NCBI GenBank assembly: GCA_947561395.2
Contig: OX387185.1
Span: 33,212,213 to 33,276,212 of the forward strand
Direction of reading: 5' to 3'
Source: Buxus sempervirens
Taxonomy: Eukaryota > Streptophyta > Magnoliopsida > Buxales > Buxaceae
DNA length: 64,000 bases
Shown: positions 46,608 to 59,499 of the stretch, one piece after another
Layout of the letters: the number at the start of each line of letters is the position of its first letter
How positions within the stretch are numbered: position 1 is the first letter of the stretch
The notes under the pieces: model-generated
What the model saw: the letters and a program-made list of their open reading frames with translations, nothing else
What the model was told of the DNA's origin: nothing
The model's database searches: none
Translations under genes and position numbers: made by a program

Positions 46608-49600
46608 TGTAACGCCCCGGGTTCCAGGTCCATTTCCCAAAACCCGAGGTGTTATGATAAGCAACAAAAGCAACTAAAATATGGAATAATTTAAAACTTT
46701 TTCTAAACTTTATAATCAGAGTAAAAGCGGAAACTGGAATTCAAATTCTCTTTATTAATCAACAATTATAATATAAAAGGATTTCAATTATATGAGCAAT
46801 CCTACATCTATATAGACTACCCAGCTACAACTAGCCCACAACTTGACGTCCTCACCAAAAGTACCTGAAAAATGGGAGAAACCGGAGTGAGAATAAATCT
46901 CAACAAGTAGCAAGGTGCATGCATGAAATCAGTCCATGTTTACAAAATAAGTCATGAGGTGTACGATTAAACGAACAACATTAACAAGGATAATTCCAAA
47001 GTTTAAATCAAATCCCATTATTATTATCAACTCATATTTCAATAACAATACCGATAAAACATCGAATGGTCAATGTCATGTAGTTGCTTAGCTTGGTTAA
47101 TCAATCATGCCAGAGCGACATCCACACCTCCATGTACACAATTCCGGCCTATTCAGGGTATTGGACACTCTGAAATGACGGCCTACTCAGGGTATCGTCA
47201 TCCAATGCCGGCCTACTCCGGGTATCGGCACTGACAACCAAGTCTACTCATGGTATCTGGCTGCTCTACACCGGTCGTGGCAACACTCCATGGCCATGCC
47301 ATTACACCAATAAAGCATATACATCACATTACTAAGCTTAGACTCTGGATCCAGGACAAGCTAAACCAAAACCGATAAATAGCCGATAAAACAACGCATT
47401 CAGTATGCACATCACAAGTTGTTCCAACCAGAACAGTAATTCTTCACAAGTGTTCCAACCAGAACATCATCTCACAAGTGTTCCAACCAGAACAATAATT
47501 CCTCACAAGTGTTCCAACCAGAACATCAACTCACAAGTGTTCCAACCAGAACATCAACTCACACAAGTGTTCCAACCAGAACATCAACTCACAAGTGTTC
47601 CAACCAGAACATCATCTAACACAAGTGTTCCAACCAGAACATCAACTCACAAGTGTTCCAACCAGAACATCATCTAACACAAGTGTTCCAACCAGAACAT
47701 CAACTCACAAGTGTTCCAACCAGAAAATCAACTCACACAAGTGTTCCAACCAGAACATCAACTCACACAAGTGTTCCAACCAGAACAGCAACTCACAAGT
47801 GTTCCAACCAGAACAATCATCTCACAAGTGTTCCAACCAGAACATCAAATCACACCAGAAATCAAGTAAATAATCTTTGCAACATAATTCAAAACTTGCC
47901 ATCAAGAAAACAGGGTTAAATAAACCTCAATCAAGTACAGTACAGTGTATAATTCAAAAGAACTAAATAAAGCCCCAGTGTTGGATATCCCGAACATCAC
48001 CTAAATATTTCCCTACATCTACCTCAGAAGCTCTTACGAAATTCCAGGATCTATCTTCAATGTTCTCATAAGTAATTTTGTCTCTAATGTTGTAAACAAA
48101 TACTTTGCTAAGTGATCGAAGACCTTCTAGCATCCAAATCCCCTTTGGTTTATTAAATTATGAGATTCAGCAAGAAAATGGACTATGCGCTCACTTCCTG
48201 AAGTGAGCGCCAGGTGAGCGCTGAGTGAGCGGAACATAAATCATTAAAACTAGGTTAAACGCTCACTCGAGGGTAAGTGGGCGCGAGCTCGGCGCGGAGT
48301 AGGCGCGAGAAATCTAAGTAGGCGCGAGCTGAGCGCCAAGTGGGCGCGAGCTCGGCGCCAGGTCAATTTTCCTATGCGCCTACTTCTCGAAGTGAGCGCA
48401 AGTGGGCGCCAAGTGGGCGGTTACCCACTGCGTTTTTCAAGTCTCTATTAATTCCAAAACTTCAACTCTGGCCGAATTTTTCCAGTCTGTGACTACTTCT
48501 CTAGTCTCCTAATACCCCCAGAACACATTCAAACCTATTTTGAATTTAATCTAACATACTTTTCAATTATCCCCAAATTTGTTGTACAAAAACCCTTCGG
48601 ACTGTCTTCGCCCAGAAACAGAGAGTAATTCATTCGATAACCATGCATTCATTGAAACCAAATCTACGAATAATATAAACCAGGTTTTAAAACGGTGCCA
48701 CTCACATCTTGGTAATTAAAACTTAACTAGGGTTTCTTTCTAATTCAACCCACCTATGAACAATATTTTTCTTGATTCTTAAAAGAGATTCAAATCACCA
48801 AATCGAAACTTTATAAACATCTAACTTTTCCAATGAAATTCAATTTAAGAACCAATACGATCAATCATCAAAAACACCAGAAAATATGCAATTCCTCCAG
48901 TTTCAAGTGTTTGCTACTTGCTTTTTTGATGAACCCACATTTTTCCGAACATCTTCTGTGCACGTTTTTGGAGCTTGACCGGACCCCTCTAAACTTCTCA
49001 AATTTTGATCTCCACCGTTCAGTTTGAAGTCCTCCATGAGTAGAACAAAACCCTAAACTTTTAGCCCATTCCAACGGTTGGATCTTTCTATCTCACTATT
49101 CGAAGTTGACTAGTCGGCCATCCCTGCAACTCCTTTTTCTTTCAAAATTCGATTTTCCACCAACTTCTGGGTTAAATCGCACCACCTTAGACTCATCCAA
49201 ATCCAATCTCCACCGTTCAGATTTAATCATCTCATGTATAGAGCATAACCTCCAAATTTCATGACGATCCAACGACTAGATCTGCGGGGATCGTTGCTCA
49301 AAGTCTGCTGGTCGGACCTCTGCAGCACCTCCCTTTTTCCTTTCTTCCCTCTCTTTTCTCTCCTCTCTTTTTCTCCCAAGCCCAAACACGAATTTTCCCC
49401 TCTTTCCTCCTTATTTTTGGACTTGCTAAAAACCCTAAACCTTTCCTAGACTTCCCCTTTTATAAGCTCTCTTGATTAGAAATCCTACTAGGTTTAGAAG
49501 ACCTAAATATAATTCCTACTCTAATTTGGAAACCTCACCATCTTAACCCTCCTTCTAATTCCTCTTTTAAGTATCTTATATAAGAGAAGGATTTATTTTA

Positions 49601-50019
49601 ATTTATTTTCGTGCTAATTAAATTTCTTATTTTAAAATATTACTAAAACACCCCTAAAGCTACCTATTATTCTCAAACTTAAGGCTCCTTATCAACCATA
49701 ATCACCAATATACCCTTTTTCTTACTTTTAAGCAATAATTTGCTATTTAAATCCAAACCTAACCCAAATTAAGTCTAGTTAAATATTTCAAGTTTAATAA
49801 TTATTTACCTACTCAATATCTTAATTTGGCTAATTGGGAAATGACTAAAATACCCTTTCCTTGGAATTCCATACTTAACCTTTGAATCTTTTTCCAAAAA
49901 TTCTTCTCTTTATTCTTCACATCAATCTTAACCATATAATGTACTTGGATTAATACCTATCTTCTCAATATTTAGGCTTATTTAATTTACTTTATTTTAG
50001 GAAAATTCGGGGTTTTACA
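46608..50019 (-). mobile_element. Solo LTR M, 3412 bases, nested in O
   Basis: Plus strand TGTAACGCCCCGGG ... CGGGGTTTTACA with exact TSD AGCTA. Same family as B. In LTR sense: TATA word 49466-49457, several AACGG/CCGTT sites 49280-49010, donor AGATGTGAGTGGC near 48702, GCGCC array 48430-48185, GTTCCAACCAGAACA array 47855-47417, CTGGATCCAG 47345-47354, GGCCTACTC repeats 47250-47140, and hairpin GAGA..TCTC 46901-46889. Acceptor at 46865 opens an exon with T-F-G-E that then diverges. Confidence 0.92.
47417..47855. repeat. GTTCCAACCAGAACA tandem array in LTR M
   Basis: About 15 copies of a 28-31 base unit with core TGTTCCAACCAGAACA, itself an inverted repeat (TGTTC/GAACA). Homologous LTR B has only 3 copies (13879-13950). 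Confidence 0.93.
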
Positions 50020-51178
50020 AGCTATCAAGGCACCCCGCCTGTGTTTTTTTTTTAATTCAAAACCCGAAAATGATCAAAACCCAGAAAGCGAACACCCGAA
50101 GTGCCGCTCAAGCGACTGCTGACCGACCACCCTAAATTCACCTAGTTTTCAATGCCGCCTGTTCGAGTGCCCGATGCCGCTCAAGCACCCTTGACAGATT
50201 TTTCCAAATTCTCCGACTTGCCTAGTTTTCCACTACAAAAAATGTTTTTATTCAATTTCAACCCATGTACCATTAAGATTAGAGTGTCTAGAGATAGTTT
50301 GCACTAGCGGATGATTAAAATAGATTTTTATAAAGACTTAGCGTACATTTTACTAAAGCGGCTTTCAACTGAGTATCATTGTTCCAAACAATTCCCTTTT
50401 AAACAAAACTTGATTTCAAGAGTTCCTACACCTATATTTGAGTTATTTGAACGTATTTTGTGCATCGAATGATTTGATATACACCCGGGACATAGTTGCC
50501 CATTGAAACTTGGATTTTGGACATATGTATTGGTTCCACGTATGTGGGATTTTGGGTCACTATTGTGAGAAGGCTATTGCCTAATTTATTTATTCCACTA
50601 TTGCGGGTATGTTATTGACACGATTGTGTCTCCTCGTATGCGGGTATTTTTCGGGAGATATGTCCATCACCTGGTTTGGTTTTTCCACCGTTGAGTGGGC
50701 TTAGCAATTACATGGATCCATAGAGTAGCTAGTAAGTGAAATGTCTTCTAGAGAGTTTTGAATTCTGTGTCATAGGTGTTCCATCATCTCGAGGATGGTA
50801 CCACTCCTGGATTGGTCGGTCACCACGTTACCCGCTCCTGTTAAGGTTGGGCCGTACATGCTAACTCACTTCGGTTATCGGTTTGGTACTTCTGTTGGGT
50901 GTCGAACAGCCAGTCTGCAGGTTTCGTCTGGTCCACCTGTAAATCGGTTAGGTAGCATATTGGCACATGTCTACGATCTTTCTCTAGTTTTCTATTTCAC
51001 GAGTACCATGAGGTTAAATTGTTTGTTGTTGCACTATATTAATTCATTTATCATTGTGTTGTATTTATCGTGATTAGCCTAATTTAACGTTGCATATATT
51101 TTACTGTTAAAATTATTTGCATGACTATTTACTAAGATGTTGTTTCTCACATATTCATTTTATCGGTTTTGTTTTCAG

Positions 51179-51264
51179 ATATTCCTGGTGAGGACGCTGC
51201 AGGGGTAGACACTCCAGGGGACTTTGTTGACTACCAGAAAGAAGATTATTTTATTCCTGTGTAG
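51179..51264 (+). other. Conserved LTR mini-exon (LTR O)
   Basis: Acceptor TTTTCAG/AT. Fully open: IPGEDAAGVDTPGDFVD then YQKEDYFIPV-stop. A divergent family that keeps the G-E start and the E-D-Y end. Confidence 0.53.
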
Positions 51265-51573
51265 GTTCAGGGAACATTGATATTGATTGACTTAGTATTT
51301 TGAGGGATTGTATTGGTTTATTTTATTTAGATGACCTTCGCAGATGTTGAACTATTTTTATTTTATTTTACCCATCCAGACTTAGTTTGATGGATTGGTA
51401 TGTGATGTTTTATTTTTACATTCCGCACTTCTATGAAGGAAATTACTTTTACTATCGTACTCTGATTATATTTACAAAAATTCTTTAAGTTTGGATTAGT
51501 TATTCTGGGCCTTTATCCTAACGTTTAAGGTTCGAGTTTATGTTTTAAATAAACCTGGATTTGTGGCATTACA

Positions 51574-51608
51574 TGCAAGCTTATTTCAGAGATTATCAGG
51601 GTGCAACA
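51574..51608. other. 35-base host remnant between solo LTRs O and T
   Basis: Only this short stretch of the Tat host, bounded by TGCAA on the left and CAACA on the right, survives between the two insertions. It shows two independent insertions within 35 bases of each other. Confidence 0.75.
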
Positions 51609-54600
51609 TGTAAGATCTTGGATTTTTTAGGAATTTTAATTAAGATTAAATGGAGATTAAAGGATTTAATGAGGGTAATTAAATAAAAATTTAAAAGACT
51701 TAATTAGTTTGGGTTGGTTCAATTGGATCGGTTCATTTAAAAGTATTATATAAATTGAAGTGGTTTATTTAAGTTGGTGGTTTAAAGGGTTTGATTAGTT
51801 TAGGGGTTCAATGGGGTTTGGTTTAGTTTAATTGAATTGGTTCAATTGGTTCAATGGTTTAAACTAAAAGAAAAAAAGAAAGAAAACTCAAGCAATGGAC
51901 GATTTGTGCATTTTGGGGTTTTTTTGTGCTTGGGTCGTCAAGGGTTTGAGGAGAAGAAAAAAAATGGCAGAAGAAGGGAATCGTGGAGGAAGAAGGAAGG
52001 AGGGAGAAGAGAAAAGAGAAGAAGAAGAGGAGGAAAAATGGGGAGTCGTTCTTGAGGGTTTGCTGTAGAGAAAAGAAGAAGAAAGGAGAAGAAAAAGAAG
52101 AAAGAAGAAGAAAAAGGAAGAAGAAGAAAGGAGAAGAAAACATTCATCGAGGGTTAGTAAAACAAGGGGAAAAACGCAAGGAAGGGGAGAAGAAGAAGAA
52201 GGAAAGAAGAAGAAAGAAATAAGAGGAAGAGGGTTGGGCGTTTGGAGTTTGGATTTCTCGATCACAGGTAAGTAGCATTCGTTTCTCGTTTCTTTTGATT
52301 TCTGTTTGGTTTCTATTTTTTATTCTGGTTGCTTGATAGATGATTGTTGGGGTTTCGATGAAGTTTAGCTTTGATCGATTGTTGCTGTTTGTTGATTTCC
52401 GTTGATCGATGGCTTTGATCGTTTCTTTTGATTTCTGGTTGCTTGATAAACAACTGTTGGGATTTCCGTTGGTGGAGCATGAATTTATGTTGATCAAATT
52501 CTGTTGATTTCTGTTTGTCAATTTATCACTGTTTGGGTATTCTAGGGAGAAATCTTTATTTAACTTTCTGGTTCCATCCTTCCAATTTTAACTGTTTAGG
52601 TTCCTGAGAACTTGATTGTTTCTTGAATATGATGTATCTCCGAAATTATGTTTATATCTTTGAACTTATAATCACTCAGATTTGTAGCAATCGGCCATGC
52701 TTATCCTAGACACCACATGATCAATTGAGTGGATATGACTGGTTTTTGAGAGGGTGTGTGTATGTGAGTTGGCTATGTATAGATGGAAGATGGAGTTTGT
52801 GCATGTGCGTGAATGAGGTAAAGGAGAGGAATGATTGTATTAGAGAGAAGTTGGGTCGTGGATCAGAATCATAGAAGGAGTATTGGGATGGAAGAAAGAA
52901 AAGAGGAATCAATTAATATGCAAGTGTTATGTGAGCAATCATGAAGGAACCTTACTATCCATGTAAATTTCAAGAGACCTCTATATATACTTTAGACTTT
53001 CTGATTTCTTATTAGAGGTTACAGTGGTTTTCTAGTAGTTAAGAATCTGTAATTGCTATGAAAAACATGGGGTTCCTTTGCATAATAGAAGGGAGTAATA
53101 TAGAGTCTTGTTGAATTGTCCCTTTTGGAAGTGAAAGAATCAATAAACCATAGAAATGGGATTTCAGATTAAGGAAATTTATGGAATGATAGAATGATGA
53201 GTTTGTTCGTATGATTGAGAGGGTACTAGGAAGTACAATACAGATGCAAAAAGGGATTTTAGCTTAAGCTGAGAAATTTGGTGATGGCCTATAAACTAGT
53301 TACTTTATATGGGACGCAGAATTTTGAAGAAATTGCATTGCTTATCTCTTGATGTTATTTGTGATGAGAGTTTAATTTAGGTTTTTATTTTACGTTTGAT
53401 TTGATAGGAGAAAATACAGATTTAGGTTCTAAAATGGGGCTGTGAAAATGAGACTTGTCTAGGCTACCTTCTGTTAAAGACTTAAGGTGGGGTTAATAGT
53501 TTAAAATTTCGGCGACTTGCGAAGGCTAGGAAATTTCGCGTAAAAATTCATATTAGTAGTTTAAAATTTAGTTTAGGGTATTTGTAATTGAATGGAATTG
53601 GTTTGGGACCAATCAGAACTCGAGGTATTGCAAGAAAAATCCAGAAAATTGGATGATTTCCGTCCAGTAGGTTTCGCGGTTGTTTTGAACCACCTGTAGT
53701 AAAACAGCCATAACTTCCAGTAGGAAACTCCGAATTGTGAGCCGTTTGTTGCGTTGAAAACTAGACTTATAGAGTTTTCCGACGATATATGACACGTATA
53801 CTAATTCCTCATAGATTAAATCAGGTTTAGCATTCAATTAACTAGTTAAAATCAGTTCTGCAGAGTGAACAGCAACTGCAAACCAATCGTGGATAATTTG
53901 TATCGGTATTCTCCGAACATGAAATTGATTTATTTCTATCTTGTGTTTGAAGGTGGTTTATAAAATGAATTGAGATTGTAATTGGAAATTGAAGCTGAAG
54001 CTTTTTGATAGTTTAGAAATGCAATGAGCCTATGGCATCCCGAAAGGCAGAATGACCTAGGGATTTAATGGTAAGTGAACAGCGAGGTTCACTTGGTTTT
54101 AGTTGTATCCGAGCAGTTGATCTCTTATGGGTTTTGTTTAGTAAAAGATTTGAATGTTTAATTCTTATACTAGTCTAGGCCGCATAAAGTTGGTCGTGGA
54201 TCCACAGTCCGTCTAGCTTGTGTGTTAGTGATGGCTTGTCAAGTTAACACCCAGGGCCACATGCGCTACCACCGTGTGAGATCGATGAGGCTCTCTTGTG
54301 GGATGGAGGGCTGCGGCAACCCGACCGCCGTGTGGGATCGGCGGGGTCTTTGTACGTGTGAGTAAGCGTGTGTATGTGTGTATGTGTGTGTGTGTGTGCG
54401 TGTGTGCGTGTGTGGGTTGTTTCTTGCCAGCCCATGCGTGGGTGCTCCACTCCGGGCGAGGACCCTGATCAGGCTCGAACTGTGAGTCGTGAGGTGGCAA
54501 ACCGGCTGAGGGGTGGTTGTCTCGATTTATAGGATCACTAATCCACGAGTTTTGTGCATACACTTTATGCTGACATTGTAGTTTGGTTTACTCTAATTTT

Positions 54601-55347
54601 ATCTGCTCATTACTAATATTGTGTAAATGATAATGAACTGTTTCTTCGCATGATTTGGATAGAGATTTATCGTATGATAGGTTAGCATGTTATTTCATTA
54701 GCTTAAAGTTGCATAAACAGTTTTATATCATGCATGTGTTACTTACTGGGACATTAGTCTCACCCGTGTTTTGGATTTATCAGTTTTGTTTTAGATTCTG
54801 CTGGTGAGCCGCATACTGGGACAGAGTATCAAGGGGGATCTGGAGTATAGGCCGAAGGATCACTATTCCGGCTAGAGATAGAGAAGACAATATTCTTTGG
54901 ATAGTTGTAAAATTTGTTTTGGATATTGTACATTGTATATGTTGTAAACGAGAGAGAGAGTGAAAACCTTAGTGAATTTTATTTTAAATCTGTAGATGTT
55001 GGATGGTTCAGTTTTTGGATGACGTATATTGTATATATGTTTTTCTTGTGTTTATCAGGTATTGGTTTGAGGGCTTAGCCCATTCTTGTAAATATAGGCG
55101 TTATATAGCCGTTTTTTTCAAAAATTCTAGGATTATATTAACTTAGGTTTACATTTGTCTTGATTTGAGAGTTGTGTTAATGTAATGTATTTTGTATTTA
55201 GTTTAGTGTTGTAGTTGTTTTTGGTGTGGTCAAATGTTGTTCATTTCATGTTCTCTTTCATTCTGATATATCGATCTTGGCTGAAAAAAGATAACCCTTG
55301 GAGATGAGTTACAGTTATGCTACGTAACTCAGATCCGGGGCGTTACA
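51609..55347 (+). mobile_element. Solo LTR T, 3739 bases
   Basis: TGTAAGATCTTGG ... CCGGGGCGTTACA with exact TSD CAACA. Contents: TATA 51747-51754, extreme GA-rich leader 51860-52230, donor ACAGGTAAGTAGC near 52266, a weak CpG region near 53510, GTGGATCCAC 54196-54205, CCGTGTGGGATCG words 54270-54345, (TG)n 54357-54415, hairpin GGGACATTAGTCTC 54748-54761, acceptor TTTTAG and mini-exon 54795-54875. Confidence 0.9.
54795..54875 (+). other. Conserved LTR mini-exon (LTR T), frameshifted
   Basis: Acceptor TTTTAG/AT. Reads SAGEPHTGTEYQGG, then one frameshift before EYRPKDHYSG-stop. Start and end match the other families. Confidence 0.42.
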
Positions 55348-55352
55348 CAACA

Positions 55353-56340
55353 GTACTAAACAGTAAATAAAGACAGCAAGAAGTGATCAAGTGTGGTGGA
55401 ATACAGAACAAGCAAAAGGAAAAATTCAAGTGTATTGAGTTCAAATCAGTGCATCAGAACATGGTTGCGGACATAAAAGAAAAAAAATAGCAAGTAGCAA
55501 ATCAGTTCAAATAGGATCAATGGTAGATAAACTTCTGGAAAATAAAAGATAATCAATTGACAAGTTCATGGAGATTAGAGCTATTAGAGGCAAAGATACA
55601 AAAAAGGAGGAGAGAATCTGAATCAAGAAGTTTGAAGCTTCGGCATTTCAGGCAGGCAAATTTCAGAGAAAGTGTCAGTATGGGTTTGCAATAGCAGGGC
55701 TTTTGTTCAAAATTTTCTTTTTGACATGATTATTTCTGTCACATGAATGAGGAAAAAAAATCCTAACATTTGAGATTAAAAGTCATACCTTGCTGAGAAA
55801 TTAAATCTCGGTGATAATCAAGGGTTGTGTGAAAACAGACCAAAGAGTTGTTGGAGGTCAGAAACAGCAGCCGTAAAATCACAAGAGTCTGCTGGAGGTA
55901 ATGGTATTCGCAAAGAAGAAGAAGAAGAGTTCTGTGTACTGAAGAACAAAAGTGGAATCAGAAATGTTGAACCTTGGTAATGCCTAAATGCTGATTGAAA
56001 GTCGGAAGTGTCTCCAAAAATCAGAAGATAAGGCCGCCGAAAATTAGAGGTGGTTACCGTTAGAGATGGTTGTTGCCGGACACAAGGTTGCTCTATGCCA
56101 CTATCGGATTGAAGCGAGAACAAAGAAGTGATTAAAGGCCAAGTACAAGTCAGAAGGGGCCTCTGGAAATTAGAAATGTCGCCAGAAAGCAGTGTTGTCA
56201 TTGGGAATTAGGGTTTGGTCGTCAGAAGAAGGTGGTCATTGACGGAGAAGGTGATAAGGGGGTTGTTTGCTATCGTTGTTGGAGAAGAAGACAAAGGCAA
56301 AGTGTCAACGTCTCTCGTGCGCATGAGTATATAAGGTAAA
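55353..56340 (-). promoter_or_regulatory. Possible antisense transcription start, leader and first intron of ORF 2
   Basis: The minus strand shows a TATATAC word (plus 56326-56333), a pyrimidine-rich leader, an ATG at 56201 with a 127-codon frame (no recognised domain, Ser/Phe-rich), and a donor AG/GTATGA at about 55793. Degenerate ACCGAA words lie just upstream at 56375-56450. This would place the antisense promoter about 450 bases from the 3' LTR. The TATA word is nearly symmetric, so direction is not certain. The remainder, 55353-55790, is purine-rich with no coding signal. Confidence 0.4.
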
Positions 56341-56761
56341 CCAAATCGACACTTAGTTTCAGTCAAACAAGCAAAACCTCTATAACCGAACAGTTATTTT
56401 GATCACGAAAGGAAAAATCTTTTAACCGAAATTTAAGACTGGTCAAACTATTGAATATTCATTCACAGTTGGAATTCTATTTCTAAGGTAAATCAACATT
56501 AAGCATGATTTGCTAATGGTCAAATTTTTATCAACATATTTCATATTTTGGGCTTGAATTCCACTTCATAGCCACGAGAACTCTGTGGAATCTAAGACAC
56601 TTGAAGAAATGTCCCCTTAAAGTTAGTGCTTTTTTGACAAATCTTCACAAAATTGCTTTTCAAAATTATATTGAACAAAGCGAATCAATGGTTAATTAGA
56701 TAAGTCTCAAGAGTGCAATTTGGGTTTGTCTAGTCTTTATTGTTCATTGTGCTACAACTCC

Positions 56762-56777
56762 AGCAAAGAGGGGCAAT
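56762..56777 (+). promoter_or_regulatory. Polypurine tract of the host Tat element
   Basis: GCAAAGAGGGGCAAT lies immediately before TGTAGACACCCC, the LTR start. A G-rich tract ending in CAAT or AAAT directly before the 3' LTR is the plus-strand primer site of Tat/Ogre elements. It identifies the LTR at 56778 as a true 3' LTR rather than a solo LTR. Confidence 0.72.
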
Positions 56778-58744
56778 TGTAGACACCCCAAATTGCACGA
56801 TGTAAATCAATGAATGAGTATATGCACAAAAGATCTCATTTGTGTTTGATCGAAATTATATTTCGGATATGAAAAATTCATGTGTAGCCGAATTAACATT
56901 TTGTTCATTAAGTTTTGTGGTGTAACCAAAATTGTATTTCGGTCATTCAAAATCTATTTTTAGATGAAATTATATGTCAGATCAAATTAATGAGCTTGCA
57001 TTTCGAATCTTTGACAGTTATGCCACATCAGCAGGAGCACATGGATTGTAATTGAATTTGATCCGAACTCAAATAAGGTGTTTTCTTTGTAGCCGACCTA
57101 AGTTTTTGGTCATGAACAAAATATTTTAAATTGAAAGTTTCCACGAGCTTTCTCTTATTTACCTTTAAACCTGTCTCTGGGAAGCCTGAATTCCCCAAAT
57201 TGACCTTCGAAATTGGTCAAATTCCCTCCAATTCATGGTTTAATATTGAATTGGAAGGATCTAGACACATTTTTGTGTCTACCCTTGGGACTCTACTACC
57301 CTCAAGTTTTCCTATAAATAGGGGTCTTTGCTCAAGCAAAGAGCTGGAATTTTGGTGTCTAAGTGCTTTTGAAGGAGAAGGGAAACTCTGCCCAATTGTT
57401 TACTCAAGATCCAAAGCACTCAAGGTAACCTCTAACTCTTCTCTTTACATTCCTTTTTCAATTCAAACACTCTCTCATATTCTACCTTTTTGTAGTGTAA
57501 AGCTCAGGCGTGTTTGAAACTATAAACCATGGTTTAAAGTGCCTTAAGCCACCTCTTTAGCCATAAAATGTGAAGAGAGAGCTAGGGGAAACAAGCCATT
57601 AGATGAATCCTTAGGCTTAGAACCTTATTTTTCTTGATTTTGGATTGATATGCTATGTTTGTTGTTATGTGTGGTTTTTTATCCTTAAATAGAGATGAAT
57701 TTCATGAATCTAGGCTATCTCACAGCCTTAGATTTGAAATTCCTCCATAGAATTGAGTTTTCACACAATTTTTACAAGCACACACTCACTTGTGCTATTT
57801 CTTGACTCTAGGCATGATTTTTTTAAATCTACTGTGCTTAATATGGTAGATCTGATAATCTAGCCTTAAAATAACATCCAGGATTTTTATAGTAATTTTT
57901 AGTTTACTTTAATATCTTGGAGAAGGCCTCACAGCCAAAACTCCTTAGATCTATGCAATTCCTTAAGGAATTTGGACACTATTTAGTTCATTCTCACCAA
58001 ATCATGAGAGATTTGAGCAAAATATCAGTCCTAGATGTTTTCATATCTCTCTTAACTCATTTTAGTTGTTTTGGGTTTAACTTGAGGAGCCTAGTGCTCA
58101 GATTTAAAGGTTTGATATAGCTTCTACTCAATTTTTATAAATCTGGACAGAACCTATGCCCTATCTTATGTTATTCATAACTTCATTGTATGGATGAATT
58201 TTTGAATGATTCTTATGGCATTTGAAAGGTGAGTAATTCTAGTTTAATCCTGTAGATTTTGAACAATTTATATGGAGCCGAATGCTCATACCATTTGATT
58301 GAAATTGATAAGTCAGATTTACACAGTTTTCTGTACTTGTCACTTTGATTGAACACCAAAGGCTCATTTCAACTCTGATTTAAGTGATTCTTTTTTTTGA
58401 ATATTCTTTTATGAGTCTATTTTCAAATCTGAATGGTTGAGTTAGCATGTTTATGAGTGCACACAGACTTTGTACTGCTCAATAACAGATTATTGACCTT
58501 ATACTGCTCCATAACAAATTACAATGTCAATATGTGATTGAGTTAGCATGTTTATGAGTGCACACAGGCTTCGTATAAATGAAGTAAGGGCTGAGGCCTA
58601 TGCCATTCGAAAGATGGTGATTCATACTTCGTTTCTACTTATTTTCATGAATTTATATGGAGCCAAACTCCACGAATAGGCTTGTGAAGTAGGGCTGATC
58701 ATCACTTTTATTGTGACAAATTAGCAACTTTGAACAAGCATAAC
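56778..58744 (+). mobile_element. 3' LTR (I) of the host Tat element, cut by LTR R
   Basis: Starts TGTAGACACCCCAAATTGC, the same start as LTR H; LTR S has a close variant. U3 holds ACCGAAAT/ATTTCGGT words (56845-56950). A TATA box (CTATAAATAGG, 57312-57322) is followed by a leader and donor CAAGGTAACC near 57424. By comparison with H (2435 bases), about 0.5 kb of the 3' end is missing. It is displaced beyond LTR R and probably out of the window. No ORF here is credible. Confidence 0.8.
57312..57322 (+). promoter_or_regulatory. TATA box of the host Tat LTR
   Basis: CTATAAATAGG, identical in core to the TATA box of LTR H (9549-9559). Downstream (57325-57430) is a short leader ending at a splice donor, as in H. 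Confidence 0.7.
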
Positions 58745-58777
58745 TATAACGCCTCGATTCTGGATCAATTATCCAAC

Positions 58778-59437
58778 TGTAAAACCCCAAAATTTTGGAT
58801 AATAATAAAGGCATAAATAAATAAAATAAAATAAAATAAGGGTTTGAGTGTTGTGGATATAAAAGAATGAAAATTTAGAGGATTAATAATTCAAATAAAT
58901 AATAATTTGTAAATAAAAGAAAATTTTCAAAGGAAATCAATTTAGGAGAAGAAAAGGGTATTTTAGCAAATTCTAAATGGGCAATTGATGAACTAAATTA
59001 CTAAATAAGTAATAGAATTGGAAAATAAAAGTTTAAAACTAATTGGGTTAAGTTTGAAGTTTAATAGTAATAATTATAGCATAAAAGAAGGGAAAAAGGG
59101 CAATTGGGTAATTATACTTAATTAGTGGCCTTAATTTGGAGAAAAAGTAACTAAATAGAGTGTTTAGGTAATATTTAGAAACAGATATAAAATATGAACG
59201 AAAATTTGATAAATGAAGGAGTTTAGTAGTAAGGGACTCAATAGGTAAAGTACTAAAAGAGAATTAGAAGGAGGAGAGAAAATAGGAATTAATAAGAAGG
59301 TTTCTTAATCCTAATTGAACTCCACTAAGGTTAGTCTATTTAAGCAAGTCATTAAAGCAAGTTTAGGATTTCTTTTAATCAAGTTATATAGAGGAAAAAG
59401 AAGAGAAAAAGGTAGTTCCCACGTTTGGAAAATATCT

Positions 59438-59499
<62 letters not shown>

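Larger units (their letters stand above)
45375..51573 (+). mobile_element. Solo LTR O, own length about 2.8 kb, carrying M
   Basis: TGTAAAATCCCAG ... GTGGCATTACA with exact TSD TGCAA. Own segments are 45375-46607 and 50025-51573. Contents: donors TGCAGGTAAG near 45948 and AGAGGTAAGTAG near 46116, CpG array 46535-46607 continuing 50025-50210, ATGGATCCAT near 50712, and CCCGCTCCTG/GGTACC words 50790-50960. The hairpin is weak (51133-51148). Acceptor is at 51178 and mini-exon at 51179-51264. Confidence 0.9.

Noticed and set aside
47405-47919. CRISPR-like regular repeats or a repeat protein (CSNQN motif)
   Set aside because: Unit lacks unique spacers, lies inside a plant LTR, and is a minisatellite homologous to 3 copies in LTR B; all three frames are open for that reason.
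51859-52265. Overlapping long ORFs rich in Glu/Lys/Arg or Ser/Phe/Leu on both strands
   Set aside because: They are translations of the GA-rich leader of LTR T; all frames are open because purine runs lack stops.
54225-54563. His/Thr-rich ORFs
   Set aside because: Reverse translation of a (TG)n run and family-specific words in LTR T.
55818-56201. 127-codon minus-strand ORF as a protein gene
   Set aside because: No recognisable domain, low-complexity composition, single copy in the window; kept only as possible leader of the antisense transcript.
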